Origin: Gnetum montanum
Lineage: Eukaryota; Streptophyta; Gnetopsida; Gnetales; Gnetaceae
Direction of reading: 5' to 3'
NCBI GenBank assembly: GCA_015680685.1
Contig: MNCI01001408.1
Coordinates: forward strand, 1-64,000
Length of the DNA: 64,000 nt
The notes under the pieces were generated by a model. That model searched no databases. It worked only from the letters and a program-made list of their open reading frames with translations, and was not told the DNA's origin. Positions 23,010 to 35,111 of the stretch are shown piece by piece; within the stretch, counting starts at the first letter, position 1, and each line of letters opens with the position of its first letter. The position numbers were made by a program, and so were the translations under genes.

Positions 23010-25004
23010 TTATTAATCCTTCTTGTTATTAGAATGGGGGATACCCCCCATAACTAAAATGTTGAGCATGGCAAGGATTAATAAATGAAAGATGAGGATC
23101 CTTGCATGTTGGAAACATTGAAACTTGGTCATACTTACCCCATTGGGGTTCACACACTTGATTATAGTAAGCATAGTGGGGTGGTTTATGAGATGTGGTT
23201 CTTGGATAAAGAGTTGACCCACTATGATACTTGGGACTGTAAGATGATATGTAAGGATCAGGATGTCACCCTCCATGGCTATGTTCATTGGGCCATATGG
23301 TTGTTGGAGTGTTACTTGGTGGCCTTGATGAGGTGACATGAGGCATTGGATTCGAAGGGATGGGTGCACCACAGTGTTGGGCTTGTGCTGAGTTGGAGAA
23401 TGTAGTGGCCTTGGAATTGTGTTATCCCTTCTTATGGTCATGTCTAAAGAAGGGATGCCTTTGATGTTGAGGAGGTCTCTCACTACTGTTAGCAATAGTA
23501 GCAAAAGTAATGTTCATGGGTTGTCGCTATGGTGTAGACACTTCAGGAATAGTTGGTGGCGATGTAGAAGGAGGAAAAGGATGAGAATGTTGAAATTGAT
23601 GAGAAGTGTTAAGGCACACAAGGTGGTGGTTGTGTTGAAGACATGGGCTGATAGTATTGAGGAGAATGATAATGCTATGAGATAGAGTATGTTGACCCAG
23701 TTGAGGAAATAGGATATTGGACTAGATAAGCATTTGGATTCAGATGATATGAAGGAGGTCTCCGGTTAGGGGTGGCTTCCCCCATGACTGCCACTGTGAT
23801 CAAACATAGTATCTCTGTATGAACTCTGGGTGTAATGTGCTTCCCCAATGCTCATATAAATGTAACAAGATTGGGCATTGGCCCTTGGGGTGATCGTATA
23901 GGAAAATGTTGCATTCATATGTATGATCGATAGTTGAGCTCTTATTTTCTTCATTCCTTCTTTCTGAATGTCTAATGATATTTTTTCCTGCTTCTTGGGT
24001 TGTCAAAACTCTATCTCCAATAATATCAATAAATTCTCCACACTTTTTATGTGTCCATTCTAACATCTTATTGATCTTTGCCTCAACTTCTTCTAGTGAT
24101 TGTTGTGTTGGAAAAGATGGTTTTTCCTCCTTGAGATAGGTTGATTTCTCCTTTTTGTGATTATGGACCTCTGTTAATTTGAGATTCTGGTCCCGTTGAT
24201 GTTTTTCAACACTCTCACATCTAGATATTTCTCCTTCTTATTTTGCTACCTGCTTGATAAGCTCCTGGAATTGATGGGTTCATAGTTTGTATAATTGACC
24301 TTGGGCATACATCCCTAGGGTTTCTCTTGTTGCATCACGAAGCCCATCAATGATATGGTACATTAGCCTTTCCTCAGAGAACTCATCGCTTGGACAGTTG
24401 TTTAATAGTGCATAATATCTTTCTAAGGCCATGTACAAGGGTTCATGTTGTGCTTGTTTCGACTCTTGGATTTGTTTCCTCAAGGTTGAAACTCTTGTGT
24501 AGGTTTGATATCTTTCATTAAAGAGTTCTATCATTGTTGTCCAAAGTTGTATTGAATTTGGTTTTAACGATCTATACCATACTTTTTCTTGGCCAACGAG
24601 TGTCATAGGAAAGAGCTTGAGTTTTTGCCAACTATTATCAATGTTGTTCCATGTTCAGGCATTGTACAAGGCTTGTAAATGTTGTTGTGGATCTAAGTCA
24701 TAGCCTCCTGAGAAATTGGGAGAGTTGTTTAAATTGAGCCTAGGTAGGAGGCTCTCTTTATAATGCCTATAGGAGATTTAAACAACCTCTTGTATTTGCA
24801 TTAGGCTTGTAGTGGCCAGTAGGGGTTCATCGTCATAGGTAAGTTATGCTTTTGTGCATTGGGATGATGTTGCCTTCGTTTATGCTTATAAGAAGCCCCC
24901 ACCTTAGGTTGTGTACTCAAATCCTCATTGTCATATAGTTCCTTGGTTCTCCAATGAACTGCCTCACTAGATGTGGCATTATTATAGTCTTGGAGGAGAG
25001 ACAT
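23010..25004 (-). pseudogene. gag of element 2, decayed
   Basis: The start is ATG 25004 (MSLLQDYNNATSSEAVHWR). The best block is 24606-24280, with VGQEKVWYRSLKPNSIQLW, ELFNERYQTY and LRKQIQESKQAQHEPLYMAL, a retrotransposon Gag capsid domain that aligns with element 3 gag (ELFNDKY, LREQIQGWK, HEPLDASINWYYSLL). A middle part (24066-23800, CGEFIDIIGDRVL) is followed by a Pro/His/Ser-rich C-terminus ending near 23040 (YGGYPPF). Several stops and frame changes separate the parts. No protease or RT follows. The product would be a capsid protein for packaging its own RNA. Confidence 0.78.
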
Positions 25005-25125
25005 GGTTGTGAATTGTGTGTGAATTTATATGTGACTTTTTATAATTATTTTTTCCTAAAAGATATATCGTTAATTCCTATACAATGACCTTGTATGATA
25101 TAAATAATCTAGATAACTAGCACCG

Positions 25126-25143
25126 TCCCTGGCAACGGTGCCA
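25126..25143 (-). other. Primer-binding site, tRNA-Asp type (element 2)
   Basis: Plus-strand TCCCTGGCAACGGTGCCA matches the tRNA-Asp 3' end at 16 of 18 positions; both differences are C-to-T. It lies one base from the LTR edge at 25145. Confidence 0.88.
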
Positions 25144-25144
25144 A

Positions 25145-25939
25145 TGATGAGTGGCGAGGTACCCCTACACTCAACCATACGAATATGAGCATTTCACGCA
25201 TGATCCAGTCAAACTCTGCAAACAAACTAGTTGTGGTATCTAGATAATTATTCTTAGGTCATAGTTCGCTATCTTCCCATCTGGACTAGTGTTAACTTGT
25301 CATGTATGGTTTAGTCTGGAGTGAGGTGTATGATGTGTTCCTATACTAATGCTACTCCTAGAGATAATGGAAAGTGATATTAACTAAGCTAAGAGAGAGA
25401 AAGGGTGAGAGAGAATATAAGCTAGCCTAAGTGCGATAAGCATCCATTCCTCAATCATCCGTACACATCTTGGACCTCGTGCACGACTACAACTGGGATT
25501 ACCAAGCCTAGATCCTAGGTACGCTATTGGGTTACCAAGTAGTCACACTTAAATGCTTGTGATTAAGTCGTACTCATTCTGTGTTTAATAGGAATTTAGG
25601 GTAAGAAGAGATATTAACTAAGAAAGTAGTAAATAACAATTAAATAAATAATTAAGCTAAGTGGATGCTGCAATGATGAAGTAATCTCGATCTTTATTGT
25701 TGGTCATGTGCGTGTCCAAGTACGTCACACTCAAATAAGGATGCCGTACAATTACAATTACCACACTACAGGCATACATTGGGACAGAAGGGTTAAGAGA
25801 AGAACTACTTAAAACTAAACTCTTAAAGCTAAGAATTAAAAAACTTCAGACTCATCTATCTACCTCTTATTTATAGATGAGGAGACAGGCTACGATATCG
25901 TGTACATGATGTTGCGGCCAACGAAATGATAACTCATTA
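25145..25939 (-). repeat. 5' LTR of element 2 (about 795 bp)
   Basis: It begins TGATGAGTGG and ends near ...AACTCATTA (25939), aligning with ...TCTCATCA of L1; the terminal CA appears mutated. TATA on the minus strand lies in TCTTATTTATAGATG (about 25866-25880). The U3 is short, with one intact GATATC (25894) and decayed copies. Two 34-bp units lie near 25490-25540. Confidence 0.85.
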
Positions 25940-27039
25940 GTTTCCAAGGCCTAACTTTTGTTTTCTCACTAAATAAGATGTGTTACATTCAATGAACTTG
26001 GTTGGTAAAGCATGTCAAAGAAGATGTCAATGGTCATAATGCATGAGTGTCAAACATAGGTTTTCATTGTTATTAAAAAGGAAGGCTAGAATTTGGTTAC
26101 AAGGTTATGGATTAAGAGGGGTAGTAGAGATGATGTTAGGTGAGAACTATTGACAAGATTGAATAAGCTAATTGAATATTGTGTATTGAGATCACAAGGT
26201 GACTTGTTATTGTGATGAATCACATATTTGTGATGGCTCTAGGCTTATCGTGCAAGCACAAATATAATCAGTTACTAAGACAAGTTAAAGAATACATGTG
26301 ATTACATGAGGTTACATAAGGTTTTAAGAAAATATAGCCCCCCATAGGTTACAATTGGCAGAACATGAAGATTATGTTTCTTGCTTTTTAGATTCATACA
26401 AAGTTTGTAGTGTTTTGAGGTGTCAAAGAGAGATATGATATTATGCAGGCTCTTTTATCAAAGGTTACGAGGTCCATCAATGTTACATTCTCATATAAAC
26501 CTCCAAATAAAAGATCAAAAATACTAAAAGCAAACATGTTAATGTTAGATATAATCAAGACCATGTGAAGATTCTAGTATTGCAATTCAAGGCTTTGGTA
26601 ATGTTAAAGAAAAATGAGATTCTAGTGAGGAACTTGGTTTCAAAGTTTTCTCCTTACCATCATGGTTTAAAATGGGGAATTCAACCATGAAATCCTTTAT
26701 GATGTTTTTGGCCTTTCAAGTTAAAGGTAGATAGGTAATTCTAGGGTGTTAAGGATACATGGTCAAAAGGCTTACAAGCTCTAAGTTTAAGCATTTGACA
26801 TCAACCATGTCAAATCAACATTATAAGAAGGATCCACTTAAGCTACAACACTAGTCGAATTGCTTCCTCATCATTGTAGCCTAATTCTACATGTCAAGAT
26901 AAGCACATAAAGTGGCATCTGCATGATATAATTGTTAAACAATGTTAAAATAGTATAAAATACTATAATAATAAAATAATATAAGGTAAAATAAGGTTAA
27001 AACAAGGCAAGGCAAGGCAAACCAATGCAAAATAAGGTA
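25940..27039. other. Anonymous non-coding DNA
   Basis: AT-rich, no recognisable ORF, LTR or RNA gene. It could be the far end of copy D or older DNA. Short GGCAAGGCAAGGCAA repeats occur near 27005. Confidence 0.4.
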
Positions 27040-27540
27040 GAACAAGGCCTAAATAATATAAAATGACATCAAACAATGTTAAATGATGGTAAAAAGAAGC
27101 TAATCAAAGTCAAATGGTGCCAAAATGGGATAAATGATGTAAAATGATGCTTAAGATGGTGTGAAATGATATCAAATTATGCTAAATGATATCATATTAA
27201 GTAAAATGATGTCGAATGATGTTGAATGATACCAAATGACGGGAAACTGATACTAACTGGTGTCAAATGATATCAAAATGATGCAAAATAATGTCAAATG
27301 ACACAAAATGATGGGAAAATGATATCAAATGATGTCAATGGTATCAAATGATGTAGAATGAGGTCAAGCAAGGTCAAATGATATTAACTATTATCAAAAT
27401 GATGAAAAATGATGTCAAATAGTGTCAAATGACACAAAATGATGGAACATTGATATAAAATGATGTCAAATGGTATTAAATGATGTAGAATGAGGTCAAG
27501 TAAGGTCAAACATGGTCAAATATAATATTATTTATTTTTA
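27040..27540. repeat. ATGATGTCAA minisatellite with 121-bp higher-order unit
   Basis: About 500 bp is built from variants of AAATGATGTCAAATGAT. Two larger units, 27274-27394 and 27395-about 27515, repeat the same series of variants (ACACAAAATGATGG, TGTAGAATGAGGTCAAG), showing a higher-order duplication. Confidence 0.8.
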
Positions 27541-27799
27541 GGTTATTTTATGATCAAAATAAGAAAAAATCTAGCGAAAACTACCAATTGATGGTTAAAA
27601 TAAGAAAATATTTAAAAAAAAGATATAAATTGATTAAATAAGCTAAAATTTAGAAAAATAGGCTATAAATTATTAAAATAAGTAAAAATATAGTTAAAAT
27701 AATTAAAATAGACAAAAATCTAGTGAAAACAAGCTATAAAGTGCTAGAAAATTGGTCTCTTATGGTTAGAATAATTAGAAAAGATTAAAATTTGTATAT

Positions 27800-28900
27800 T
27801 TAGCATGTAGGGCCTAATTTTCCAATGTGTGAGGATTGTGGAACATACCCACAATGTGTGGGATCTAAATTCTCAATGTGTGAAGAATGCTAACCATGTT
27901 TATGTCTTTTTTGACTTGATTTGATTGCATCTAGGTAGTGTAGGGGTAGTTTAGGGTTTGTTTGACCATTACAAGCAATGTATGAACAAGTTTCATTAGG
28001 GTTATCACTTACCATTGCCACACATGTTGCCACATACACTACCATAGTGTTTGGGATAGGTTTTCCTATCATGTGAGATTAAAATCTAGTTTTTACAGCT
28101 TGTAAATATTACTTTTCTCTTCAATTTTCCATCCTAGGTCTTGTGGGATCCACAAGAAAACTTACAAGGAATTCTAGGCATGATCAATCTTGGTATAAGC
28201 CTCATACACTAGCCCACACACCACCATAGCATGTGGGACTTGAATCCTAGCATGTGGGGTTAAACTTGATAGTTTGTAGGGATTTTCAATTAGGTTTTTA
28301 GCTTCTTTAGGCTTCCACAGTAGTGTCTAGGCTATGAGGAGAGATCTATAGCTTTTTTACTATCCTGGGAAAAGTATGATGTATATTGATCAGGTTTAGA
28401 ATTCTTTGAGGCTTCACATAGTTCCCACATACTACTAAAGCTTGTGGGACTTGCATCTCCAATGTGTGGACACTCTTGGTCAAATCCTCAAAGTGTGGAC
28501 TTGAAAATCTTAGTGTATGAGTAGTTTTGGGAGGCTTTTTAGCATGTTGGAATTTTATGGATTTTTTCAAGACTTGGTGGAGTCCTTTGGACAATGTGTA
28601 GTCATGTTTGACGAGGAAAATTAATTTTTTTTACCCCAGATGTTCCTACACATGCTGGCCTAGCATGTGGGGCTTCTGTATCTAGTGTGTGAAGCAAGAT
28701 AAGGTTTTCCTATATGTCATATGCTACTGCACATGCTATGGCATCGTGTGGGACTTGTATTCTCAATGTGCTAAATCAAAACACAATTTCCTTAACATGT
28801 GAAGGTTAATTCCTTCGCATGTGAGAGCTTTTTAGGTAGTGTGTGGGTATTTGGGAAGGATTTTCATCATAAAAACTTAACATATGAGCTAATCTCTTCA
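27800..28900. repeat. Diverged tandem array around AATGTGTGGGA (3' LTR of D?)
   Basis: The motif (C)ATGTGTGGGAC or AGCATGTGGGACTTG recurs near 27852, 28068, 28226, 28435, 28655 and 28740, often with a partner TCTCAATGTGTG about 20 bp on. Spacing is mostly 160-220 bp. It sits upstream of exon 1 of the antisense gene, as the 180-bp array does in B, so it is probably the equivalent LTR part with different repeat sequence. Confidence 0.5.
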
Positions 28901-29069
28901 CCAATCTCCCACCTACAACATGTAGGAGCTAGATTTATGTCCATAAACCTAAATACTTAATATTTTTCAATGATTTTGGCTTCTACCCATCTCTTATACC
29001 TAGTGTACTACTATAGATCCAAGAACTTTAGGCTTCCTTCTACATTAGTCAACATAGAGTCTTGCAACC

Positions 29070-29194
29070 ATAGTGAAGAAAATTGGATCAACAAGTTGGA
29101 ACCTAGGATTAGAGGAGGTAAGGGAAGTTATATATATTATTTCTAGGCTTTTGAATCCTTCTATAGGTTAAGGATCTATGTCAAGAGCCATCAA
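29070..29194 (+). pseudogene. First exon of the antisense gene in copy D
   Basis: The exon is 125 bp, the same length as exon 1 of A (14272-14396). The context TGCAACC before the start is shared with B, but the start codon is ATA instead of ATG. It reads VKKIGST...LEEVREVIYII and ends SMSRAIK, aligned with A (LEEVKSTTKGIF...EGSSSMIAK) and B (YEVVKNISNF...QGSSSSIA). The donor GT has become GC. One stop lies inside. Confidence 0.55.
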
Positions 29195-30118
29195 GCATCG
29201 TTCTTTTACCATTTACTATGTTTTTTGATGAAATTGTAGATACGTTTTCCCATCCCTAGGCTTGACTAGGTTTAGATTTTTCATTCCATCTACCTCAAAT
29301 CCAAGGTTTAGGTGTTTCAACTATGTAAGGGGTGAAATTTTTATTTTTTAACATTTTTTGCAGAGATTTGAGTTTTTTCCCAAACCTATACATAGCATTG
29401 ATGCCCATTTTTGTCGATTTTGGCCAATTTTCATCATTTTTTCTAACCTATGTATGGATAGGTTTTCAAATTTTGACTACACAAGATTTTTCATTAGGGT
29501 GTTTTGGCTAACCTAGAGGTGAAACTAGACTTTTTGTAATTTTTTTTTATTTTTTCCAAACCCAGTGCATTACATTTTGACCTATATTTTGAAATTTTGT
29601 AGCTTTTTCATGGAAAAACTAGTAAGTGTCTAGAATTTTTTGATCACATATGGTCAGTATCTAGGGCTCCCAAGGACAACAAGGGTAGTATAGAAGGTTC
29701 TAAATCAAGTTTGAATTTTAAAATTTTCTTGAACTTTTTTCAAGGATTTTACTATAGTTAATTCACTACAAACTAGAGTTTTCGTTGAAAATTTTATGCA
29801 ATTCTAGATTTTTCTACACCTATAACTACAACATTGATGGTGAATTCAAGTTGTGTTGGTCATGTTCTTTTCATCCAATATCAAAAATAATTTCATTTTT
29901 TTTCTTTTTCTCCAATGTTGGGATCGTGCACTGGTCAATTTTAAATCTTGGTTGTAGAGTTTTTTTGGGTTTTCAAGCTATAATTAATAGCGTTGGATTT
30001 TTGGGATTGTGTTTTGGCCATTGTGGGATATTTTCAATTTGGCTAGCATGTGGCACCTTCTGGGCTTGTTAGCATAGCTATTTGGGGGGGGGGGGGGTTT
30101 GGGACCTTTCATGGGAAG
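29195..30118 (+). other. Intron 1 of the D antisense gene, left part
   Basis: No coding sequence. It is T-rich like plant introns. A run of 14 G lies at 30084-30097. It is interrupted at 30119 by element 3 and resumes at 41065, giving about 1.19 kb of intron, close to the 1.33 and 1.41 kb introns in A and B. Confidence 0.45.
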
Positions 30119-30123
30119 GTATG
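30119..30123. repeat. Target-site duplication GTATG, left
   Basis: GTATG directly precedes the LTR at 30124 and is repeated exactly at 41060-41064. A 5-bp duplication is the expected integrase footprint for Ty3/gypsy elements. Confidence 0.93.
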
Positions 30124-30993
30124 TGATAAGCAGTGAGGTACCCCTATGCCCAACCATACAAATCATAGGCATTCACATGTGATCTAGTCAGATTCTACAA
30201 ACTTTAATTACCAAGTATGCTAGAGGTAAATGGTGAGTTTGTGTTGTCTATTCATTGTCTTCCCAATTCCACTTGTGAAATGCAAGTGTATGGTTAAGTG
30301 TGACTGAGGCATATGATTTTTATCATTTTATGTTTTATCAATTTGATCACCTAAAATAATAATGAAAGTGAGAGTAATTAAATGCTAAGTGAAATATTGT
30401 CTAATCTAACCTAACACAAGTAACCATCCCCACTTCTTGGACACATCTTGAACTTCATGTAAACACTGTTGGGTTGTCAAATGCTAACCATTTCTAAGCT
30501 ACCAACTGTCACATGTATGTTTGAAGGGGTTGTGCTTGTGTATTTTAATTGGTTTCTTAATTAATCAAAATTAATTGCTAAATGAATAAAATTAAATGTA
30601 AACTACATGAAATCACAATATATAAATGCATAAAGAAAGAAATTCTCATGTGCTGCAAGGATGAATCAAAGAGCTCATCTTTATTGCCAACACAATGGTG
30701 TGTTCAAGTACATCAATGCTTGAATAAAGATCTGATTACACTTAGACCTCCTATTGTGGGCACTTGAAAAATATTCTAATTCTCAAATTAACAAAATACA
30801 AGAATTTTGCTGCTTGAATTTAAAAAATACTCCCAAATCGTATGCCCAAGGGTTGTATTTATAGGCTCAAGAGTACCCTGTGATATCACATGCTCGATAT
30901 CGTATCTTGGGCCATGATATCGCATACCCAATATCATGTACTTGATATCGTAGCCACCCCAATATTAGAGCTTATGTAAAACATGATTCAACA
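30124..30993 (-). repeat. 3' LTR of element 3 (870 bp)
   Basis: Starts TGATAAGCAG and ends ...GATTCAACA. On the minus strand CCTATAAATAC (30855-30865) is the TATA box, with GATATC/GATATT palindromes at about 30884-30950 in the U3. It is closely similar to the partner at 40191-41059, with scattered substitutions, so the insertion is old but younger than its host copy D. Confidence 0.93.
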
Positions 30994-31002
30994 TACCTCC
31001 AC
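30994..31002 (-). other. Polypurine tract of element 3
   Basis: Minus-strand GTGGAGGTA directly precedes the 3' LTR and would prime plus-strand synthesis. The adjacent CGACTGAATGAAAACTC is shared with element 2 (18091). Confidence 0.6.
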
Positions 31003-33003
31003 GACTGAATGAAAACTCGTTCTAGAGTACAAAAGAAGAGGAACAAGTCCCTTACAAAATATATTAGGAGGTATGGAATGTTTGACTAACATGCAGAGTG
31101 ACATAGAGAAAATAGACAAATACAAAAGTTCTTGAGCATACATCATTATAATTGTGTACAAAGTTGGATGTTCATGATAACAAGAAAGAACACCCTCAGA
31201 TCCAATGGACATCCAACCCCCCTTGATAATAGAAGAATGAGGGAGAGGGAGAAGAGATCCAACGATTTTGAACAATCTCCCATGAGTGATATTATTGCAT
31301 CATCCTTGGTGAAAATAGTCCTTCTTCTAGTCCATGCTCCCCACTATAATCACAACAAAATCAAGGATTAGTATATAAAGTGTAACACATAGCAGTTGAA
31401 TATCTTGTCTCATCAATGATTTTGTCTTACTGAGTTGTGATTGTGGTAGATTGGTTGCTTCATAATGTTAGTGGGAGGATTGAAAAATGGGTTAAATAAG
31501 AGAAGTGGTCCATAAAATTTAGAAACATCTTAACACAAGGAATACTAAAAAGTGAGTATAGAAATTCAAAATAATAAAAAGAAAGAATTCACTAAAAATA
31601 GTTGTGAAGATGTGTACAATTGGATGGCATTAATGGGATAAATAAAAAGAATTTGATTGTAAAAATGTCTAAGGCTAAAGAACTTAACTTAACCAAACCA
31701 AAAGATATGCAAGTGGGTCCTCCCCAAAGTAGGCATAGGCCTTTTATGCCCTTACATAACTTCAAGCCAAGGAGTCTATGGGCATCATGGATGATTATTG
31801 GTTACAAAAGGTTAAGTACAAAAACCCAGATGTAACTGACCGAGAATCTCAACACATCAAACCAGAACATCGAATCAAAACATGAAGCTAGTAGTGAGGT
31901 GAGGCATGAAAAGCATAGATGGATGAGATAGAGAATGGAATAGAGTTCCTAATTATGATCACATGAAGTCCCTTGTGAAGTTTGTGATTAAATGACTCAA
32001 TAGGATCCATCCTTAGTCTAGACCAAAACCAACCACTTTCAGTGACTTTGCATCGACATTCTAAGACTAGTCCATTCCCTAAGACACAAGAATGCTCCCA
32101 CAAAACAACCACTATTCCAAATTAGAGAATAAGTAGGAAGTAAGAAAGGGCCTTAGTTAGAGGAAACAAGACAAGTCCCATAGCCAGTTCTTGTAGCTCT
32201 TTTATTTGGTCTAAGGGGTATGCTTTGAATTTCCATATTATTTATTTATGATTTTTTTTCGATGGGAACCACACCATGCAAATATCCATGCGATTTCACA
32301 TTTATTTTGTCCAAGGGATGTGCCTTGAATCCTCCTCATCTTTCTCTTTTTCTTTAATAAGGGCCATAGCATGCAAGGACTTATTTGACTTCCTATTATG
32401 GAATGACACAAAACGATGAGAAGTTCACAAGAACACCCCCACACATAGGAAAAAGGAAAATCATGAAGAATACCACATCCCTTTGAAGCCACACCATTTT
32501 TGAACCTTTGATTTCTTTTCAATTTTGGAAACTACACAAGTCACAAATTTATTAAGGTTGTATTAATGAAAAAGGGATTGCACGTTTCCAAAACAAGGAA
32601 AACCATAGAGTGTGTGTATGGGTGGATGATGTGGACTCACAACTTATTACATGAAAAGAAACCATGTCCTAGTTTTCAATGACAATATTCAAAGTTAGAA
32701 AGTAGACATCAACAATCAAATCACAATTGATATAAACCACCATCAAGTAGCACATTACCATTGTACCTAGCACCTTATTAGCAAAAAGACTAGATAATTA
32801 CACCAAACATATAAAATATAAAATAAAGTAAAAGACATTCAAGAAATATTAAATATACTAACAATGGTGTAAAACAAAAACTTAGAAAATATCAATAACC
32901 TGAAAAACAAAAAGATCTAAAACAAAAAATATGAAAATAAAAAGTTGTAAAACCAAAAATGTGTAAAAAAAAAAAGTCAAAGGACTAAGGAGCCACTTAA
33001 AGT
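31003..33003 (-). other. Post-integrase non-coding region of element 3
   Basis: About 2 kb between integrase and the 3' LTR with no convincing ORF and no env. It shares GGGTCCTCCCCAAAGTAGG (31715-31733) and other blocks with element 2. Short ORFs here are not conserved with element 2 and are taken as chance. Confidence 0.6.
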
Positions 33004-34960
33004 GTTAGTATGGATGGCCATCTCCCCCATGACTAAGTTGGAAGGAGGAGATCTGAAAAATTGAGTGTGGTTGCCCATCTAGTGAAGTGTCTATTGAGTT
33101 GGTTAATTTGGGCTCATGGAAAGGTTTCAGTTGTTGGATGTTGACTAATTGCTTCTTGTTTGGGCTATTAGGTTTATATATAATCATGACCTTAGATGGA
33201 AAATTCTCTTTGATAATGTAAGGTCCTTTCAACAACATTTGAAATTTGGTTCATTGAGGCACGTGTGTAGGATTCCAATAGAGAACCTTGTCTATTGGTT
33301 GAAACTTGACTTTCCTTATCTTAAGGTCATGACATTTCTTGTTGAATGCCTTATGCATTTCATTGGATGATAGGGCCATTAATAAATTTTCATTTAGCAA
33401 GTTGAGGTTCATTAATCTTTCCTTTTATGCTAGACTTAAATCCATGTCAAGGTCACTGGCTGTAGAGAGTGTATAGAGATTTGATTGAATGGGCAATGTT
33501 ATTAGTTTTTCATACACAAGCTCATAGGGAGAATAACCTATGAAAAGCTTCCATGTAGAGTGATAGGCCCAAAGGGAATCATTTAATTTGGTGCTCTAGT
33601 TCCTTCGATACTTGCTAATAGCGCATGTTAGAATTTTTGTAATCTCTTGATTAGTGACTTTAGCTTGACCACTGGCTTGAGGGTGATAAGGTGTTTGAGT
33701 TTGTGCTCAACCCCCAAGTGTTGCATATGTTTTTCAAAAGTGGTGCCTATGAAATGAGTTCCACTATCAAAGATTAACACATGAGGCATACCAAACCTAT
33801 TTATGATATTCTGTTGTACAAACCGACTAGTAGTAGTGGATGTATAGTTAGTGATGATTGCTGCTTTTTCCCACTTAGTGCAATAGTCAACTACAACTAT
33901 TATATATGCCTTTTCATTTGACATAGGCACGATGGGACCCATAAAGTCAATGCTCCAAATATTAAATGGCTTGAGAGGTTAAATCAATTGTTGTGGCCCT
34001 TCCATTCGAGCTATCATTCCACCATCTCTCTGATAATGATCATAAGCGTAGACAAACTAGTGTGTATCCCTAAAGATTGTTGGCCAGTAATATCTTACCA
34101 TGAGGATTTTTATGGTCATGCATCTCTTAGCATAATGGCCCTCACAAGGACCTTCGTAAGTATCCTAGAGAATGCATAGTTTATCCACGTCAAGGACACA
34201 CTAGTGTACCAAGCCATCGAGACATACTTTGTAAAGGTTCCTATTAATTTCCATGAAACACTTAACTTGGTGAAGAAACTATTATTTCTTTTAGGTGTCT
34301 AGCCCTTGCAATAGGNGTATGGAAAATGTGGTCACCGACCACTTATCATAGCTAATATGGGACGATAAGGAGAAAGAGAGCCCCTTATTTGATCAATTTT
34401 TTGATGAATGACACCATTCTTACTTATCTGCTCAATGAACCAAGATGGCATGACACCATTCTTACTTATCTGCTTANCAGTGATGATTGCTGCTTTTTCC
34501 CACTTAGTGCAATAGTCAACTACAACTATTATATATGCCTTTTCATTTTACATAGGCACTATGGGACCCATAAAGTCAATGCCCCAAATATTAAATGGCT
34601 CAAGAGGTTAAATCAATTGTTGTGGCCCTTCCATTCGAGCTATCATTCCACCATCTCTCTGATAATGATCATAAGCGTAGACAAACTAGTGTGTATCCCT
34701 AAAGATTGTTGGCCAGTAATATCTTACCATGAGGATTTTTATGGTCATGCATCTCTTAGCATAATGGCCCTCACAAGGACCTTCGTAAGTATCCTAGAGA
34801 ATGCGTAGTTTATCCACGTCAAGGACACACTAGTGTACCAAGCCATCGAGACATACTTTGTAAAGGTTCCTATTAATTTCCATGAAACACTTAACTTGGT
34901 GAAGAAACTATTATTTCTTTTAGGTGTCTAGCCCTTGCAATAGGTCTTACTTAAGCAGAT
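33004..34960 (-). pseudogene. Integrase of element 3, decayed and misassembled
   Basis: Order on the minus strand: an H2C2-like zinc segment (EGHYAKRCMTIK and WPTIFRDTHKFVY, near 34800-34680 and again near 34170-34050 because of the duplicated assembly), WGIDFMGPI, then the catalytic core with VVVDYCTKWEKA (first Asp) and LIFDSGTHFIG (second Asp). After a frameshift comes HPQASGQAKVTNQEI, where the catalytic Glu of the usual GQ(V/A)E motif is Lys. The C-terminal part has MLLKGPYIIKENFP (GPF/Y module) and VNIQQLKPFHEP, ending near 33004. The core lacks a complete DDE triad, so it is inactive even apart from its stops. Confidence 0.88.
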
Positions 34961-35111
34961 AAGTAAGAATGGTGTCATGCCATCTTGGTTCATTGAGTAG
35001 ATAAGTAAGAATGGTGTCATTCATCAAAAAATTGATCAAATAAGGGGCTCTCTTTCTCCTTATCGTCCCATCTTAGCTATGATAAGTGGTCGGTGACCAC
35101 ATTTTCCATAC
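33850..35111. other. Artificial duplication/inversion flanked by single Ns
   Basis: Bases 33850-34315 (466 bp) recur almost identically at 34479-34944. Bases 34317-34476 (160 bp) are the near-exact reverse complement of 34952-35111. Single Ns stand at 34316 and 34477, exactly at the junctions. This is what badly joined contig ends look like; a real event would not place Ns there. Confidence 0.85.

Larger units (their letters stand above)
17545..25939 (-). mobile_element. Element 2: non-autonomous Athila-like element with internal second gene
   Basis: On the minus strand the order is 5' LTR (25939-25145), PBS, gag (25004 to about 23010), post-pol-type non-coding DNA (about 23000-21640), internal promoter and leader, second gene (21050-18274), then the 3' LTR (18089-17545, cut by an N). 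RT, RNase H and integrase are absent: gag passes directly into DNA homologous to what follows integrase in element 3. The flanks give no clean target duplication (ATTGT left; TTAGT or GTTTC right, depending on the edge chosen). Confidence 0.8.

Noticed and set aside
17545-25939. Perfect target duplication of element 2
   Set aside because: ATTGT on the left does not match either TTAGT or GTTTC on the right; the right LTR end is mutated, so no claim is made.
27040-27540. CRISPR-like array
   Set aside because: Repeats are short, variable and contiguous with no unique spacers, in a plant-type context.
31003-33003. Possible envelope-like gene after integrase of element 3
   Set aside because: No long frame, signal peptide or membrane segment conserved with element 2; treated as non-coding.
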